Source of the DNA: Legionella cherrii
GTDB lineage: Bacteria > Pseudomonadota > Gammaproteobacteria > Legionellales > Legionellaceae
Length of the DNA: 64,000 nt
Direction: 5' to 3'
Assembly (NCBI RefSeq): GCF_900635815.1
Contig: NZ_LR134173.1
Span: forward strand, 3,070,001-3,134,000
The position numbers were made by a program, and so were the translations under genes. Positions 40,013-48,878 of the stretch are shown in pieces; position 1 is the first letter of the stretch; every line of letters begins with the position of its first letter. Below the pieces are notes generated by a model. That model ran no database searches and was not told the DNA's origin. It was given only the letters and a program-made list of their open reading frames with translations.

Positions 40013-40849
40013 ATGAAAGTAGCTGTAATCACCGGAGCTGCAAATGGAATTGGCTTAGCGTTAAGCGAAGTCAATTTACAACGAGGTAACACTGTAGTTA
40101 TGGTGGATAAAGATGGCATTAAACTCAAACAAGAGGCTGAACGACTATTATCCCAATTCCCAGAAAAAATTCTGGAAATTCCATGTGATGTGACCCAACC
40201 GAATGAAGTAGCACAGTTAGTGAAGCAGATTGAGGAGCAGTTGGAACGTGTTGATTGGATCTATAATAACGCAGGTATCATAGGACAATTAGCACCTCTT
40301 TGGGACTTATGTCCTGAACATATCCAAAAGGTTATGGAGGTTAATCTATATGGGATGATTCATATCATTCAAGCATTTACTCCTTTCTTATTTCGTCAAA
40401 CTGTTCATTCACATATCATTAATGTAGCGAGTTTATATGCTTTGTGTACAGGGTCACAAACAGCTTCTTATGCGATGTCAAAACATGCAGTACTTGCTTT
40501 ATCTGAGTCTTTGTATTTTGATTTAGTGCGCCTGAACAAGCCAGTGGATGTCTCAGTGGTTTTTCCATCTTTTACAGATACAGCGCTTTTATCTCATACA
40601 ACCAATACAAACTCCTCTTTTCATGAGGCATTAAAGTCACTTTTATCGCATTCTCGATCTGCAGTCGATATAGCAGAACACATAGTTCATGAAGTGGAAC
40701 AAAAAAAGTTCTATATTTTTCCAGATAAAGAAGTAAAAGGATATTGTGAAGAACGGACTAAAGCAATGATACTTCAAGAAAAGCCTCATGTTACTAATAT
40801 TGAAAAATTAATGTGCGCACTCATTAAACGACAAGAGTCTCGGCATTAA
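40013..40849 (+). CDS. Short-chain dehydrogenase/reductase
   Basis: A 278-residue classical SDR. The NAD(P) site is TGAANGIG at about 7-14, with NNAG at about 89-92, the catalytic Ser in NVASLYAL and YAMSK giving Tyr-x3-Lys. Asp at the end of beta-2 (VMVDKD) favours NAD(H), by family rule. Substrate unknown. AAGGAAAG precedes ATG 40013. It neighbours a flavin monooxygenase and a lipoprotein hydrolase on the other strand, but a repeat region separates them. Confidence 0.92.
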   Translation: MKVAVITGAANGIGLALSEVNLQRGNTVVMVDKDGIKLKQEAERLLSQFPEKILEIPCDVTQPNEVAQLVKQIEEQLERVDWIYNNAGIIGQLAPLWDLCPEHIQKVMEVNLYGMIHIIQAFTPFLFRQTVHSHIINVASLYALCTGSQTASYAMSKHAVLALSESLYFDLVRLNKPVDVSVVFPSFTDTALLSHTTNTNSSFHEALKSLLSHSRSAVDIAEHIVHEVEQKKFYIFPDKEVKGYCEERTKAMILQEKPHVTNIEKLMCALIKRQESRH

Positions 40850-40851
40850 AA

Positions 40852-41098
40852 ACTAGGCTGGGTGCAGAGCAGGGAACCCAATTTCCATGGCGGTGAAAAA
40901 GTAACTTGGTTTTATTAGCCTCTATCGATAACTGGTTTGAACAGGTAGGTTGTTCCTTAGCCCAACACACCCAGTCGTATGATAGCTGTTTTGATAGGCC
41001 AAGGGCCAACCTGCGTGCTGTGCTACAAGCATGGAGAGCCCTCGCCTTGCTCGGGATAACAGAGCGTTGCTGCGCTAAACCCAGGCTAAGAAAAAACC
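40852..41098. repeat. Degenerate repeat region between SDR and monooxygenase genes
   Basis: AGGCTGGGTGCAGAGCAGGGAACCC at the left and GCGTTGCTGCGCTAAACCCAGGCTA at the right are diverged copies of the TGTAGC/GCTACA family in opposite orientation. Short frames through this region have no gene-like features. It lies between convergent genes. Confidence 0.5.
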
Positions 41099-41100
41099 AC

Positions 41101-42411
41101 CTAGGCTTCCAGCATATCCAATAATTCTTGGCGGAATTTATGATAATCCACTTCTACGGCATGTCGTATATGCGATTTAAATCGATAATGGGGTTTATTC
41201 ATTTCTTGAATTATTTTTTCGTGCAATTTATCAGGTCGCTTTAAAGTACCCATAATGATACGTGCTACTATTTTTGATTGATAATCCGCAAGAGGCCAAA
41301 TACACCCTTGAGGCTGACATAAACCAATAAAATATAAATTATCATAGTCTGGATGCATCATTTTTCGATAAAGCGGAATTTTGGTAGAGTTACTAAAGTC
41401 TGCAATTTCTTTATCAAGAAATGGGAAACTGATTTTGTACCCTGTGGCAAAAATTACTGTATCAAACTCCTCATAGTTGCCATGAGTAAAATAAACTCGA
41501 TTTCCTTCGAAATGAGTAATTCCAGGGCGAGGAAAAATTTCTCCATGCCTAATAAAATACAGCAATTCTGAATTAATGGTTGGGTGAATTTCTAAAGGAC
41601 CACAATCAGGCTTCATTAATTTATATTTCGCATATCGACCTTGAAGAATACGAATAAAAAAGCTCAAAACTTTCTGTCTTAACCATGAAGGCATCCATCT
41701 GATTTTAGCCACAGCATCATCAGTCGGTTTACCAAACACAAATTTAGGAAAAATATTATAGCCTCTACGCATACTAATACAGGTTTTAGGCGAAATACGA
41801 GCTATCTCTACGGCTATATCACAAGCAGAATTTCCCCCTCCAACTACCAAAACACGTTGATCCTTAAAAACCGAGGCTTTTTTATATTGATGCGAATGGA
41901 GCAACTGTCCAGAAAATGTACCTGGATATTCTGGCATGAAAGGGTCCCAATGATGCCCATTGGCAATTAACAAATAATCGAAACACTCTTCATGAGTACC
42001 TTGATCGTTTTCAAAAAGAACGTTCCATTGATGTTGATCGGTATGTTGTACCTTTACAACATTGGTATTAAAACGGATGTACTTAACCAAATCAAAATGA
42101 TCAGCATAACTTTTGAAATAATCTAAAACCAAGGCATGTGCTGGATAATCAGGAAAGTGCGCCGGCATAGGAAAATCTTCAAACTCCGACCAACGCTTGG
42201 AACTGATAATATGTGTGGTTTCATAAACACTGGAATGATTATTTTTTTCATCATATACCCAGTTACCACCGATCTGATTATTTTTTTCGAAGACGGTGAT
42301 ATCAGTTACTCCCTGTTCTTGCAAATTTTTAATTGCAGCAAGTCCACTAGGACCTGATCCAATAACGCAGACACGAGGACAATCTTTTTTACCCTTTTGC
42401 TTTATTTGCAT
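41101..42411 (-). CDS. Flavin-containing monooxygenase
   Basis: A 436-residue FAD/NADPH enzyme of the FMO/Baeyer-Villiger group. FAD-binding GSGPSGLAA lies at about 17-25 and the NADPH site is VVGGGNSACDIA. Between them, FSGQLLHSHQYK matches the FMO signature FxGxxxHxxxY/F, and ATGYKISFPF is the typical C-terminal ATG motif. It oxygenates soft nucleophiles (N or S) or ketones; substrate unknown. Its start overlaps the 3' end of the lipoprotein gene by 23 bases, so the two are likely co-transcribed. Confidence 0.92.
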   Translation of the reverse strand: MQIKQKGKKDCPRVCVIGSGPSGLAAIKNLQEQGVTDITVFEKNNQIGGNWVYDEKNNHSSVYETTHIISSKRWSEFEDFPMPAHFPDYPAHALVLDYFKSYADHFDLVKYIRFNTNVVKVQHTDQHQWNVLFENDQGTHEECFDYLLIANGHHWDPFMPEYPGTFSGQLLHSHQYKKASVFKDQRVLVVGGGNSACDIAVEIARISPKTCISMRRGYNIFPKFVFGKPTDDAVAKIRWMPSWLRQKVLSFFIRILQGRYAKYKLMKPDCGPLEIHPTINSELLYFIRHGEIFPRPGITHFEGNRVYFTHGNYEEFDTVIFATGYKISFPFLDKEIADFSNSTKIPLYRKMMHPDYDNLYFIGLCQPQGCIWPLADYQSKIVARIIMGTLKRPDKLHEKIIQEMNKPHYRFKSHIRHAVEVDYHKFRQELLDMLEA

Positions 42412-43147
42412 TACTCAACACCTTTTTTACTTCATCCATTATCATTGCTTGAACCACAGGATCTTTATCAATCGTGAAATGATTCACTTCAATTCCTTTT
42501 ATCGTAGCGACATTGATATTGTCAATACGAGTTTTTTCTGGATTTACTGCCCTGAGTTTCAAACCACTAAACATAGGAACAAAACCAGGTTTGTAAAAAT
42601 TCATCGCATGCTTCACATTAGGAGGTACAATTGTTTGAGACACCGCATCTACAGTAACGAGTAAATCTACTGGGATGCCTGCTTTATCAAGATTACGTGC
42701 TACTTTAATTTGCTCATTAGCACCCAAAGAATGCCCTACTAGAATAATAGGTCGGTGCATCTTATGTTTTTGATAATAAGAAACTATAGAACGCGTCACA
42801 TTACCGGCGTTGTACCACATATTACTGGGTGCTGGTATATTACATTCCTCAACAACAGTTCCACTCAGTGTTCGCATACCCGTACTAAAAAGTCCAAGGC
42901 CACCTAACATCGTATGTACTTCACCCCGGTAGGATTGAGTTTTACTCGCCTTTACCGTTTTCACTTGTTTCGTTGATTTCTGAGATGTAGGTTGATGGAC
43001 CACCGATTGAGCGATCTTTGGTATTGGTTTTTTCTCAGAAGCCCTGCCACCTGATAAGTCAACACAACCAGTGATGCTCATGGTGATGAGGAAAAACAAA
43101 AATGAGCAGAAAATACCTAATTTTCTATTTTTGAAGAAAGAGTTCAT
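42389..43147 (-). CDS. Lipoprotein with alpha/beta-hydrolase (lipase-like) domain
   Basis: A 252-residue protein if started at ATG 43147 (MNSFFKNRKLGI); an in-frame ATG 12 codons upstream is possible. The lipoprotein signal ends in SITGC, so Cys would be lipidated. A Thr/Lys/Ser/Gln-rich linker (about 35-65) follows. The hydrolase-like part has VGHSLGANEQ as nucleophile elbow (G-x-S-x-G), a VTVDAVSQT acid-strand candidate and NHFTID as His candidate. It is probably periplasm-facing. It overlaps the monooxygenase gene downstream. Specific activity unknown. Confidence 0.82.
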   Translation of the reverse strand: MNSFFKNRKLGIFCSFLFFLITMSITGCVDLSGGRASEKKPIPKIAQSVVHQPTSQKSTKQVKTVKASKTQSYRGEVHTMLGGLGLFSTGMRTLSGTVVEECNIPAPSNMWYNAGNVTRSIVSYYQKHKMHRPIILVGHSLGANEQIKVARNLDKAGIPVDLLVTVDAVSQTIVPPNVKHAMNFYKPGFVPMFSGLKLRAVNPEKTRIDNINVATIKGIEVNHFTIDKDPVVQAMIMDEVKKVLSNANKAKG

Positions 43148-43368
43148 TTTATTATTATTCTTATTTTTTAGAGAAAAGATCATAGCCTATTCTTAGAAGG
43201 TTTGCCAAGATGGCTCATTCATGAAGTTCACTCTTTCGTGCTGTAAGTCTGCGATGAATTTTGTTACTCTGCGTCTTAAAGATGGAATACTGTTGTTATG
43301 CTTAAAATTTAAACCAAAAGGATTGTTTTCTATTTGTTTTCATTTTTATGGGATATTTTTAACTTATC

Positions 43369-44694
43369 ATGGAAAAACAAAACAAAATTCTTACAGTAAC
43401 TCAGCTCAACCGGCAAGTTAAAAGCTATCTTGAAAATGAACTGGGAATAGTCGATGTTGAAGGAGAACTCTCTAATTTGAGTAAACCCTCCTCAGGACAT
43501 TTTTATTTTACCCTAAAAGACAGCAACGCCCAAATCCGTTGCGTTTACTTTAAAAATCGCCATGTCAGTGCGCATAAACTAACCGATGGCCAACATATAA
43601 TTGCCAGTGGAAGATTAAGCCTTTATGAAGCACGTGGCGATTATCAATTGATCGTGGAACAAATTACCGAAGCAGGTCTTGGTGCGCTCTATCAACGTTT
43701 TGAAGCGTTAAAAAATAAACTTGCCTTAGAGGGTTTATTTGACACCGCAAAAAAAAGACCTATTCCGATCATGCCTCGTATCATCGGAGTAATCACTTCA
43801 ACCACTGGGGCCGCAATTCGCGATATATTATCCACTCTTGCTCGTCGATTCCCCTTGGCAAAGGTCATAATTTATCCCAGTGAAGTACAAGGTGCTGGTG
43901 CGGCACAACAATTAATTCATGCATTAGAACTGGCGAATAAGGAACAAAGATGTGATGTACTTCTTCTTGCGCGTGGTGGAGGAAGTATTGAAGATCTTTG
44001 GGCGTTTAATGACGAACAATTAGCGCGTCATATTGCAAGGAGCTCAATCCCTACGGTATCTGGGATAGGGCATGAAACAGATTTTACAATTGCTGACTTT
44101 GTATCGGATTATAGGGCAGAAACACCTACTGCTGCCGCTACCGCGGTAACGCCTGATTGTAATGAATTGGTTAAATTATTAAATCACTCTATCTCACGAA
44201 TGCATGAAGCAACCCATCGATTTTTGCAAAAATACCAAATTAAACTACAGCATTTAATCGACAAGATATCATCACCACAAAAAGCGATTGCGAGTTACTG
44301 GCAAACATCCGATTATCTGGAACGGCAATTAATTGCTCATATGGTGTATCTTATCAAACAAAAAACACATCAATTGCATCTGTGCATCAATCATCTGAAC
44401 GCTAAAAACCCCAAAACACAAATCAAACAAACACAGATACTGTTACAAAAAATTACTTTGCAGTTAATCCAACACATGCAAAATAAAATGAATCAACTTA
44501 AATATCAATTAAGAACTCAACTGTCTACCTTGCATGCAGTCAGCCCCTTGGCTACACTGGATAGAGGATATGCAATTGCAACGAAAGAAAATAAGGTGTT
44601 GTTTTCCAGTCAACAAGTAACTATGGGCGACTCAATCGAGATACTCTTGGCACAAGGTAATTTAACTTGCGAGATCACTCAAATCAACGAGTAA
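43369..44694 (+). CDS. xseA: Exodeoxyribonuclease VII large subunit
   Basis: A 441-residue subunit of the single-strand-specific exonuclease formed with XseB. An N-terminal OB-fold (about 7-105) shows LTVTQLNRQVKSYLE and the FYFTLKD strand. The catalytic domain has PRIIGVITSTTGAAIRDIL, RGGGSIEDLWAFND and GHETDFTIADFVSD with RAPTPTAAA-type RAETPTAAATAV. The C-terminus has the LDRGYAIA segment. Length is normal; xseB is not adjacent. Confidence 0.96.
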   Translation: MEKQNKILTVTQLNRQVKSYLENELGIVDVEGELSNLSKPSSGHFYFTLKDSNAQIRCVYFKNRHVSAHKLTDGQHIIASGRLSLYEARGDYQLIVEQITEAGLGALYQRFEALKNKLALEGLFDTAKKRPIPIMPRIIGVITSTTGAAIRDILSTLARRFPLAKVIIYPSEVQGAGAAQQLIHALELANKEQRCDVLLLARGGGSIEDLWAFNDEQLARHIARSSIPTVSGIGHETDFTIADFVSDYRAETPTAAATAVTPDCNELVKLLNHSISRMHEATHRFLQKYQIKLQHLIDKISSPQKAIASYWQTSDYLERQLIAHMVYLIKQKTHQLHLCINHLNAKNPKTQIKQTQILLQKITLQLIQHMQNKMNQLKYQLRTQLSTLHAVSPLATLDRGYAIATKENKVLFSSQQVTMGDSIEILLAQGNLTCEITQINE

Positions 44695-44702
44695 AAAAGT
44701 AT

Positions 44703-44870
44703 CTGCTCAGGAGGGATTCTTGAATTTTGGTGAAAGGTTGGATTTGAGCCCTGGTTGCGCTTAAACGATGCTGAGGAAACCTAATATACATCCGTATGTG
44801 AGGCTTCCGAATTTTCTTTTCGCGCCAAACATATGCCAAATGCTGCCTTTCGGTACATTGGGCGTAAACG
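44703..44870. repeat. Probable repeated intergenic segment before the rhomboid gene
   Basis: The spacer contains CCAAATGCTGCCTTTCGGTAC (about 44834-44854), which resembles CCAAATACAACCTTTCGGTAC near 39774. An open frame of 87 codons on the minus strand (44684-44947) overlaps the start of the rhomboid gene and has no gene-like features; I do not call it. Confidence 0.35.
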
Positions 44871-44882
44871 GATACGTAAAAA

Positions 44883-45500
44883 ATGCTTGAAGAATTAAAC
44901 AATAGTCTTGATTTCATTATAAGCCAAACAAAAAATAACATTCCCATTTTGGAAATTATTTTGTTAATACCCTGGCTTTTCTTTTTTGTAAGCCTGGTCT
45001 ATAGAAAAATATTATTTCTAGGTATTATCCCAAGACAAATCCGCGGCATGCCCGGGATCTTATTTGCCCCACTGCTGCATGCCAATTTCAATCACATTTT
45101 TTTTAATTCAATTCCTTTGGTGGTTTTAAGCAATTTCATTTTGATCAACGGACTTAACTATTTTCTAGTGGTTACAGTAATGATTACCATCTTAAGTGGG
45201 ATTGCTATTTGGTGCTTTGCCAAACCTGGCTTACATGTAGGGGCTAGTGGCCTGATTACCGGTTATTGGGGGTTTTTAGTGAGTAATATCTATCAAAAGG
45301 GTACTTTAACTACCATAATCTTGGGAATCATCAGCATCTACTATTTTGCTGGTATTTTTTTTGGTATTTTCCCCAAAGAAAAAGGCATATCTTGGGAATC
45401 CCATTTGTTTGGTCTTCTCGCCGGTTTAGCAGTCAGCTACCTATTTGGACTTTACCCCAATTATTTTCAAGTCATTTCAGACCCAGGTTGGCCAAGATAG
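44883..45500 (+). CDS. Rhomboid-family intramembrane serine protease
   Basis: A 205-residue membrane protein with six hydrophobic segments. HANFNHIFFNS (about 66-76) is the rhomboid L1/TM2 motif, the nucleophile Ser122 is in GASG, and catalytic His174 is in SWESHLFGLLAG. It cleaves transmembrane substrates; the target is unknown. It is followed after 66 bases by a Cys-rich secreted protein, but nothing shows a functional link. Confidence 0.9.
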   Translation: MLEELNNSLDFIISQTKNNIPILEIILLIPWLFFFVSLVYRKILFLGIIPRQIRGMPGILFAPLLHANFNHIFFNSIPLVVLSNFILINGLNYFLVVTVMITILSGIAIWCFAKPGLHVGASGLITGYWGFLVSNIYQKGTLTTIILGIISIYYFAGIFFGIFPKEKGISWESHLFGLLAGLAVSYLFGLYPNYFQVISDPGWPR

Positions 45501-45566
45501 TAGAAATGTAAACAGGCCCTATGTTATTCTAAACAGATAAAAAGAAAAATAACTCGAGAAATCAAG

Positions 45567-45914
45567 ATGCACTCACTTAAAGCTTTTTTCTATGCAAGTA
45601 TATTAAGTATTCTGATCTCACCCGCACAAGCGGCCCAAGGAACTAAATTTTATATAGATGGCTGCTGCAGTAATATGGGCGGAATTAGTTATTGCGACTC
45701 TTCAGCTGGACGACTTGTTTGTAAAAATGGTTTTTACTCTACCTGTTATTGCACACCACATGCTGTAATGGATTTACAACTCTTTCGGGGTTGCTGCTTA
45801 TGGAAAGGCGGTCCTGTAACTACTTATACCATAACGGGGCTCGTTGTATGTAATGATGGTTCTATATCAGAAGAATGCTCATTGAGGCCAGAAGAGAAAA
45901 TTGCAGCTTGGTAA
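45567..45914 (+). CDS. Small cysteine-rich secreted orphan
   Basis: A 115-residue protein. The signal peptide (MHSLKAFFYASILSILISPAQA, cleavage about AQA-AQG) is followed by about 12 cysteines, including two CC pairs (GCCSN, GCCLW) and a CYC. The pattern GCC...C...C...CYC followed by GCC...C suggests two related disulfide modules. Family not recognised. Periplasmic or secreted by inference. It ends 61 bases before thiM. Confidence 0.78.
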   Translation: MHSLKAFFYASILSILISPAQAAQGTKFYIDGCCSNMGGISYCDSSAGRLVCKNGFYSTCYCTPHAVMDLQLFRGCCLWKGGPVTTYTITGLVVCNDGSISEECSLRPEEKIAAW

Positions 45915-45925
45915 ACTTCCGATAT

Positions 45926-45958
45926 ATACTTCGCGGCTTCTATAATTCGGCGAAGTAT
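45926..45958 (+). promoter_or_regulatory. Hairpin containing a TATAAT box upstream of thiM
   Basis: ATACTTCGC and GCGAAGTAT are perfect 9-bp arms around a loop holding TATAAT (45941-45946). A weak TTCCGA lies 18 bases upstream of it. It could be a promoter with an overlapping operator, or a terminator for the gene upstream. The usual TPP-riboswitch conserved elements are not visible in this 61-base spacer. Confidence 0.4.
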
Positions 45959-45975
45959 AACCATCAGGAACTTAC

Positions 45976-46773
45976 ATGCTCGATCAGATACAATCTACTA
46001 TCACTTTATTAAAGAAGCAAAAACCATTAATACTTTGCCTAACCAATTACGTCACCATGGATTTTATGGCCAATAGTCTTTTGGCTTTAGGCGCTGCCCC
46101 CCTTATGTCTGAGTCTCAAGCAGAAATTGAAGAATTAGCCCATCTTAGTCAAGTTATTTATGTCAACATAGGTACTCTAGATGATGCCTTTATGGAAAGA
46201 GCCTTACTCGCAGCTCATGTTGCACACGCTATAGGTAAACCATTAATTCTAGATCCTGTGGGTGCTGGAGCAAGTAAGCTCCGTACTTCTTCGGCAATGA
46301 GATTACTTCCTTATGCCCAAGTCGTTAGAGGGAATGCCAGTGAAATCATCTCATTAGCGGGTTCAAATGGGGCGACAAAAGGAGTTGAAAGCGCAGACCC
46401 TGTTACTGACGCAATCAAAAGTGCTCAAGTGCTGGCGCAATCACAAAAAACAGTTGTGATTAGCGGCCCCGAAGATTTTATAACCAATGGCGTGGATCAC
46501 AAAATACTGCCCTTTGGTTCAAGCTTTATGCCACTTATTACAGGAATGGGTTGTACGATGACTGCCGTTCTTAGCGCATTCATTGCCTGTCATTCCGATT
46601 ATTTCCAAGCAGCGCTGCAAGCAACTGCTTATTTTGGTTTATGCGGACAATTGGCTCATGAACACATAAAAGGGCCTGCCGCATTCAAACAGGTATTTAT
46701 CGATAATTTATTTCATCCTGATTGGTCCTTAATGTCACAAGCAATTGAGGGAGTATCGCAAGATGCACTATAA
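45976..46773 (+). CDS. thiM: Hydroxyethylthiazole kinase
   Basis: A 265-residue salvage kinase phosphorylating hydroxyethylthiazole for thiamine synthesis. Motifs: CLTNYVTMDFMANSLLALGAAPLMS near the N-terminus, LDPVGAGASKLRT, RGNASEI, and ITGMGCTMTAVLSAF carrying the anion hole and catalytic Cys. AGGA precedes ATG 45976. It overlaps thiD by 11 bases. Confidence 0.96.
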   Translation: MLDQIQSTITLLKKQKPLILCLTNYVTMDFMANSLLALGAAPLMSESQAEIEELAHLSQVIYVNIGTLDDAFMERALLAAHVAHAIGKPLILDPVGAGASKLRTSSAMRLLPYAQVVRGNASEIISLAGSNGATKGVESADPVTDAIKSAQVLAQSQKTVVISGPEDFITNGVDHKILPFGSSFMPLITGMGCTMTAVLSAFIACHSDYFQAALQATAYFGLCGQLAHEHIKGPAAFKQVFIDNLFHPDWSLMSQAIEGVSQDAL

Positions 46774-47584
46774 AGCTTTATCTATAGCAGGATTTGATGG
46801 TTCTGGTGGCGCAGGAATTCAAGCAGATCTAAAAACCTTTTCGGCATTTGGATGTTATGGAATGACGGTTCTTACTGCCTTACCAGTACAAAACACCCGT
46901 GGTGTTAGACACTTCTACAATATCCCATTACAAGCCATAGACGATCAGCTTCATGCTTTATTTGATGACATTAAACCTGACAGTATAAAAATTGGCATGC
47001 TCTTTAATAGCGACATCATCGAATTGGTTTCTTCATTCCTGAAAAACAGAGCGATAGATATTCCTATTATTATTGATCCTGTAACTGTCGCTAAAAGTGG
47101 GGATCCTTTATTATTACCTGAAGCAGTAAGTTCACTAATCACTCAACTGATGCCACTTGCAACGTTAATTACACCGAATCTTCCGGAAGCAGCTACATTT
47201 ACGGGGCTGCACGCAAACAATGAAGAAGAAATGTTGGATGTTGGAAACAAATTACTCGATTTTGGTCCTAAATATGTTTTACTCAAAGGGGGACATCTGT
47301 CATCTCAGGAGTCGAATGATTTATTAATAGGAACAAATACAGACGTTCATTGGTTTAGAAGCCCAAGGATTCATTCCAAAAACACTCATGGTACTGGCTG
47401 TACCCTTTCCGCTGCAATAACGGCCTGTCTTGCTCAAAACATAGATTTAATTACATCATGCCGCATCGCAAAGAATTATTTATTCCATGCCATAAACGCC
47501 GCAAAAGAAGAAAGTGTTGGTCAGGGAAATGGTCCAGTACATCATTTTTATCATCTTTGGCCGGTGCAGTTAGAAGATATTTAG
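46763..47584 (+). CDS. thiD: Hydroxymethylpyrimidine/phosphomethylpyrimidine kinase
   Basis: A 273-residue ribokinase-fold enzyme making HMP-PP. ATG 46763 (MHYKALSIAGFD) is chosen because GGGAG lies 9 bases before it and the N-terminus then matches the family. Motifs are AGFDGSGGAGIQADLKTFSA, MTVLTALPVQNTRGV and HGTGCTLSAAI with the catalytic Cys. Coupled with thiM; thiE is not present nearby, so the pair looks like salvage. Confidence 0.95.
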   Translation: MHYKALSIAGFDGSGGAGIQADLKTFSAFGCYGMTVLTALPVQNTRGVRHFYNIPLQAIDDQLHALFDDIKPDSIKIGMLFNSDIIELVSSFLKNRAIDIPIIIDPVTVAKSGDPLLLPEAVSSLITQLMPLATLITPNLPEAATFTGLHANNEEEMLDVGNKLLDFGPKYVLLKGGHLSSQESNDLLIGTNTDVHWFRSPRIHSKNTHGTGCTLSAAITACLAQNIDLITSCRIAKNYLFHAINAAKEESVGQGNGPVHHFYHLWPVQLEDI

Positions 47585-47612
47585 GAACATAGCTTGTGAT
47601 TTGTAGCCAGGA

Positions 47613-48878
47613 TTAGGACAAAGAACCCACGTCATCGCGAGTACAAGGAGGGATCTCCAAAGGGGACATGGTGTGAACTGCACCCTCTTCATTTTTTTCA
47701 ATTAATTCACCAAAACTCAAAGCGCTGAAAAGTATTAATAGATAGCCTATTGTTGAATAGCAAAATACAGTATCTGAAAAAGATAAGATACAAAAAGAAA
47801 CCAGCAGGCCTAAAAGAAATGGTTTCATTTCATTTAACTGCACCATAGTTGTAAACAATGCGCCTATAAAAAAAAGGAAAAGTACAATCCCTGCCAAACC
47901 AAGTTCTGAAAGGGTCAGCCAATATTGGCTATGGGGCTCATTAAGCTTATGCCCCCAAGAAGGAATCGGTTGATCTTTAACAAAGTTATACTGAAATCCT
48001 CCAGTGCCCACTCCTAAAATTGGATGCTTTTCAAATAAAGATTGGGCATATTGATGAAACTGGATTCTAAAACCTAAGGAGGTGTCCGCCTGATTGTTTT
48101 GCAATAGCTTGATTTCATTTATCATTGAAAGAGTTCTCTCGTGCATTACGGGGCTTAGCACGTAGGCTAAACTCATTGCTCCAACAAATACCACCATCCC
48201 TATAAGTGCTTTTTTAGGTGTAAATTTTTGTAAGATAACCAAGGACATTAAAATGCCGTAAGTCACATAGCCTGTTCTTCCAGTATTAATAAATAATATT
48301 TGATAACTTCCCACTAATGCCATAAGTAAGTAAAAAAACCGCATCCAACCACTTTTATTATTCTGCAATAATAAAATTAGGGCAAAATAAACTCCTAAGG
48401 CAATCATAAAACCCGTAACGATATGATTATAGAAAATATATCCCGGGTCTTCAGTGTTTATCGCGAGAAGTTGTTTCTCCTTAAGAAATGAAAGAATGCT
48501 AGTGAGTAACATCACCAATATATAAGAATTCAAAACCCACAGCCTTGTCTTTGGTTTAACAAACCCCACAGCAAGAATGGGTAAGAAAAGGAGTTTAGAA
48601 TATTTATCAATAACATTATATTGTAAGGAAAATGGGGCTTGAGACCAGGAACAGGCAATAAGAACAAACAAAAACAAAACAAGTCCGGAACGAGCCCATA
48701 AGGTATTAAAAGCGTAAGGCAAAAATTGTCTGTAATAAGGAGTTAATAGCAAAGCAAGCAAGCTTAATATCAATAAAATTGATTTAATACTGGTGCTTAT
48801 AGGAATAAAAAAAACCAATAAAACAAGAAAGGTTGGTGCAATTAAATTAACTTTTCCCTCTAAGAAGCTTCGTATCAA
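47613..48878 (-). CDS. O-antigen ligase/polymerase-like membrane protein
   Basis: A 421-residue protein with 11-12 hydrophobic segments and the large periplasmic loop of the Wzy_C/WaaL superfamily, including GVGTGGFQYNF and the LNEPHSQYWLTLSELG histidine motif. It likely joins O-antigen or a related glycan to lipid A-core, judged from fold and from the adjacent LPS-type glycosyltransferase, which it overlaps by 4 bases. Its last 20 or so codons run into an intergenic repeat (about 47628-47675), which supplies the tail PLEIPPCTRDDVGSLS. Confidence 0.85.
   Translation of the reverse strand: MIRSFLEGKVNLIAPTFLVLLVFFIPISTSIKSILLILSLLALLLTPYYRQFLPYAFNTLWARSGLVLFLFVLIACSWSQAPFSLQYNVIDKYSKLLFLPILAVGFVKPKTRLWVLNSYILVMLLTSILSFLKEKQLLAINTEDPGYIFYNHIVTGFMIALGVYFALILLLQNNKSGWMRFFYLLMALVGSYQILFINTGRTGYVTYGILMSLVILQKFTPKKALIGMVVFVGAMSLAYVLSPVMHERTLSMINEIKLLQNNQADTSLGFRIQFHQYAQSLFEKHPILGVGTGGFQYNFVKDQPIPSWGHKLNEPHSQYWLTLSELGLAGIVLFLFFIGALFTTMVQLNEMKPFLLGLLVSFCILSFSDTVFCYSTIGYLLILFSALSFGELIEKNEEGAVHTMSPLEIPPCTRDDVGSLS
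47628..47675. repeat. GTCATCGCGAGTACAAGGAGGGATCTCC repeat inside the ligase 3' end
   Basis: Nearly the same string (CACGAGTACAACGGGGATCTCC) occurs at about 55454-55475 in a spacer, so this is a dispersed element. Here it overlaps coding sequence and replaces or extends the C-terminus of the ligase-like protein. Confidence 0.6.

Noticed and set aside
40824..41124. Small frames between the SDR and monooxygenase genes
   Set aside because: They read through diverged palindromic repeats; composition follows the repeat and not a protein.
44684..44947. 87-codon minus-strand open frame overlapping xseA end and rhomboid start
   Set aside because: It overlaps two real genes and runs through repeat-like spacer; no gene-like start or motif.
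45915..45975. TPP riboswitch before thiM
   Set aside because: The spacer is 61 bases and lacks the CTGAGA / ACCTGA-type conserved segments.
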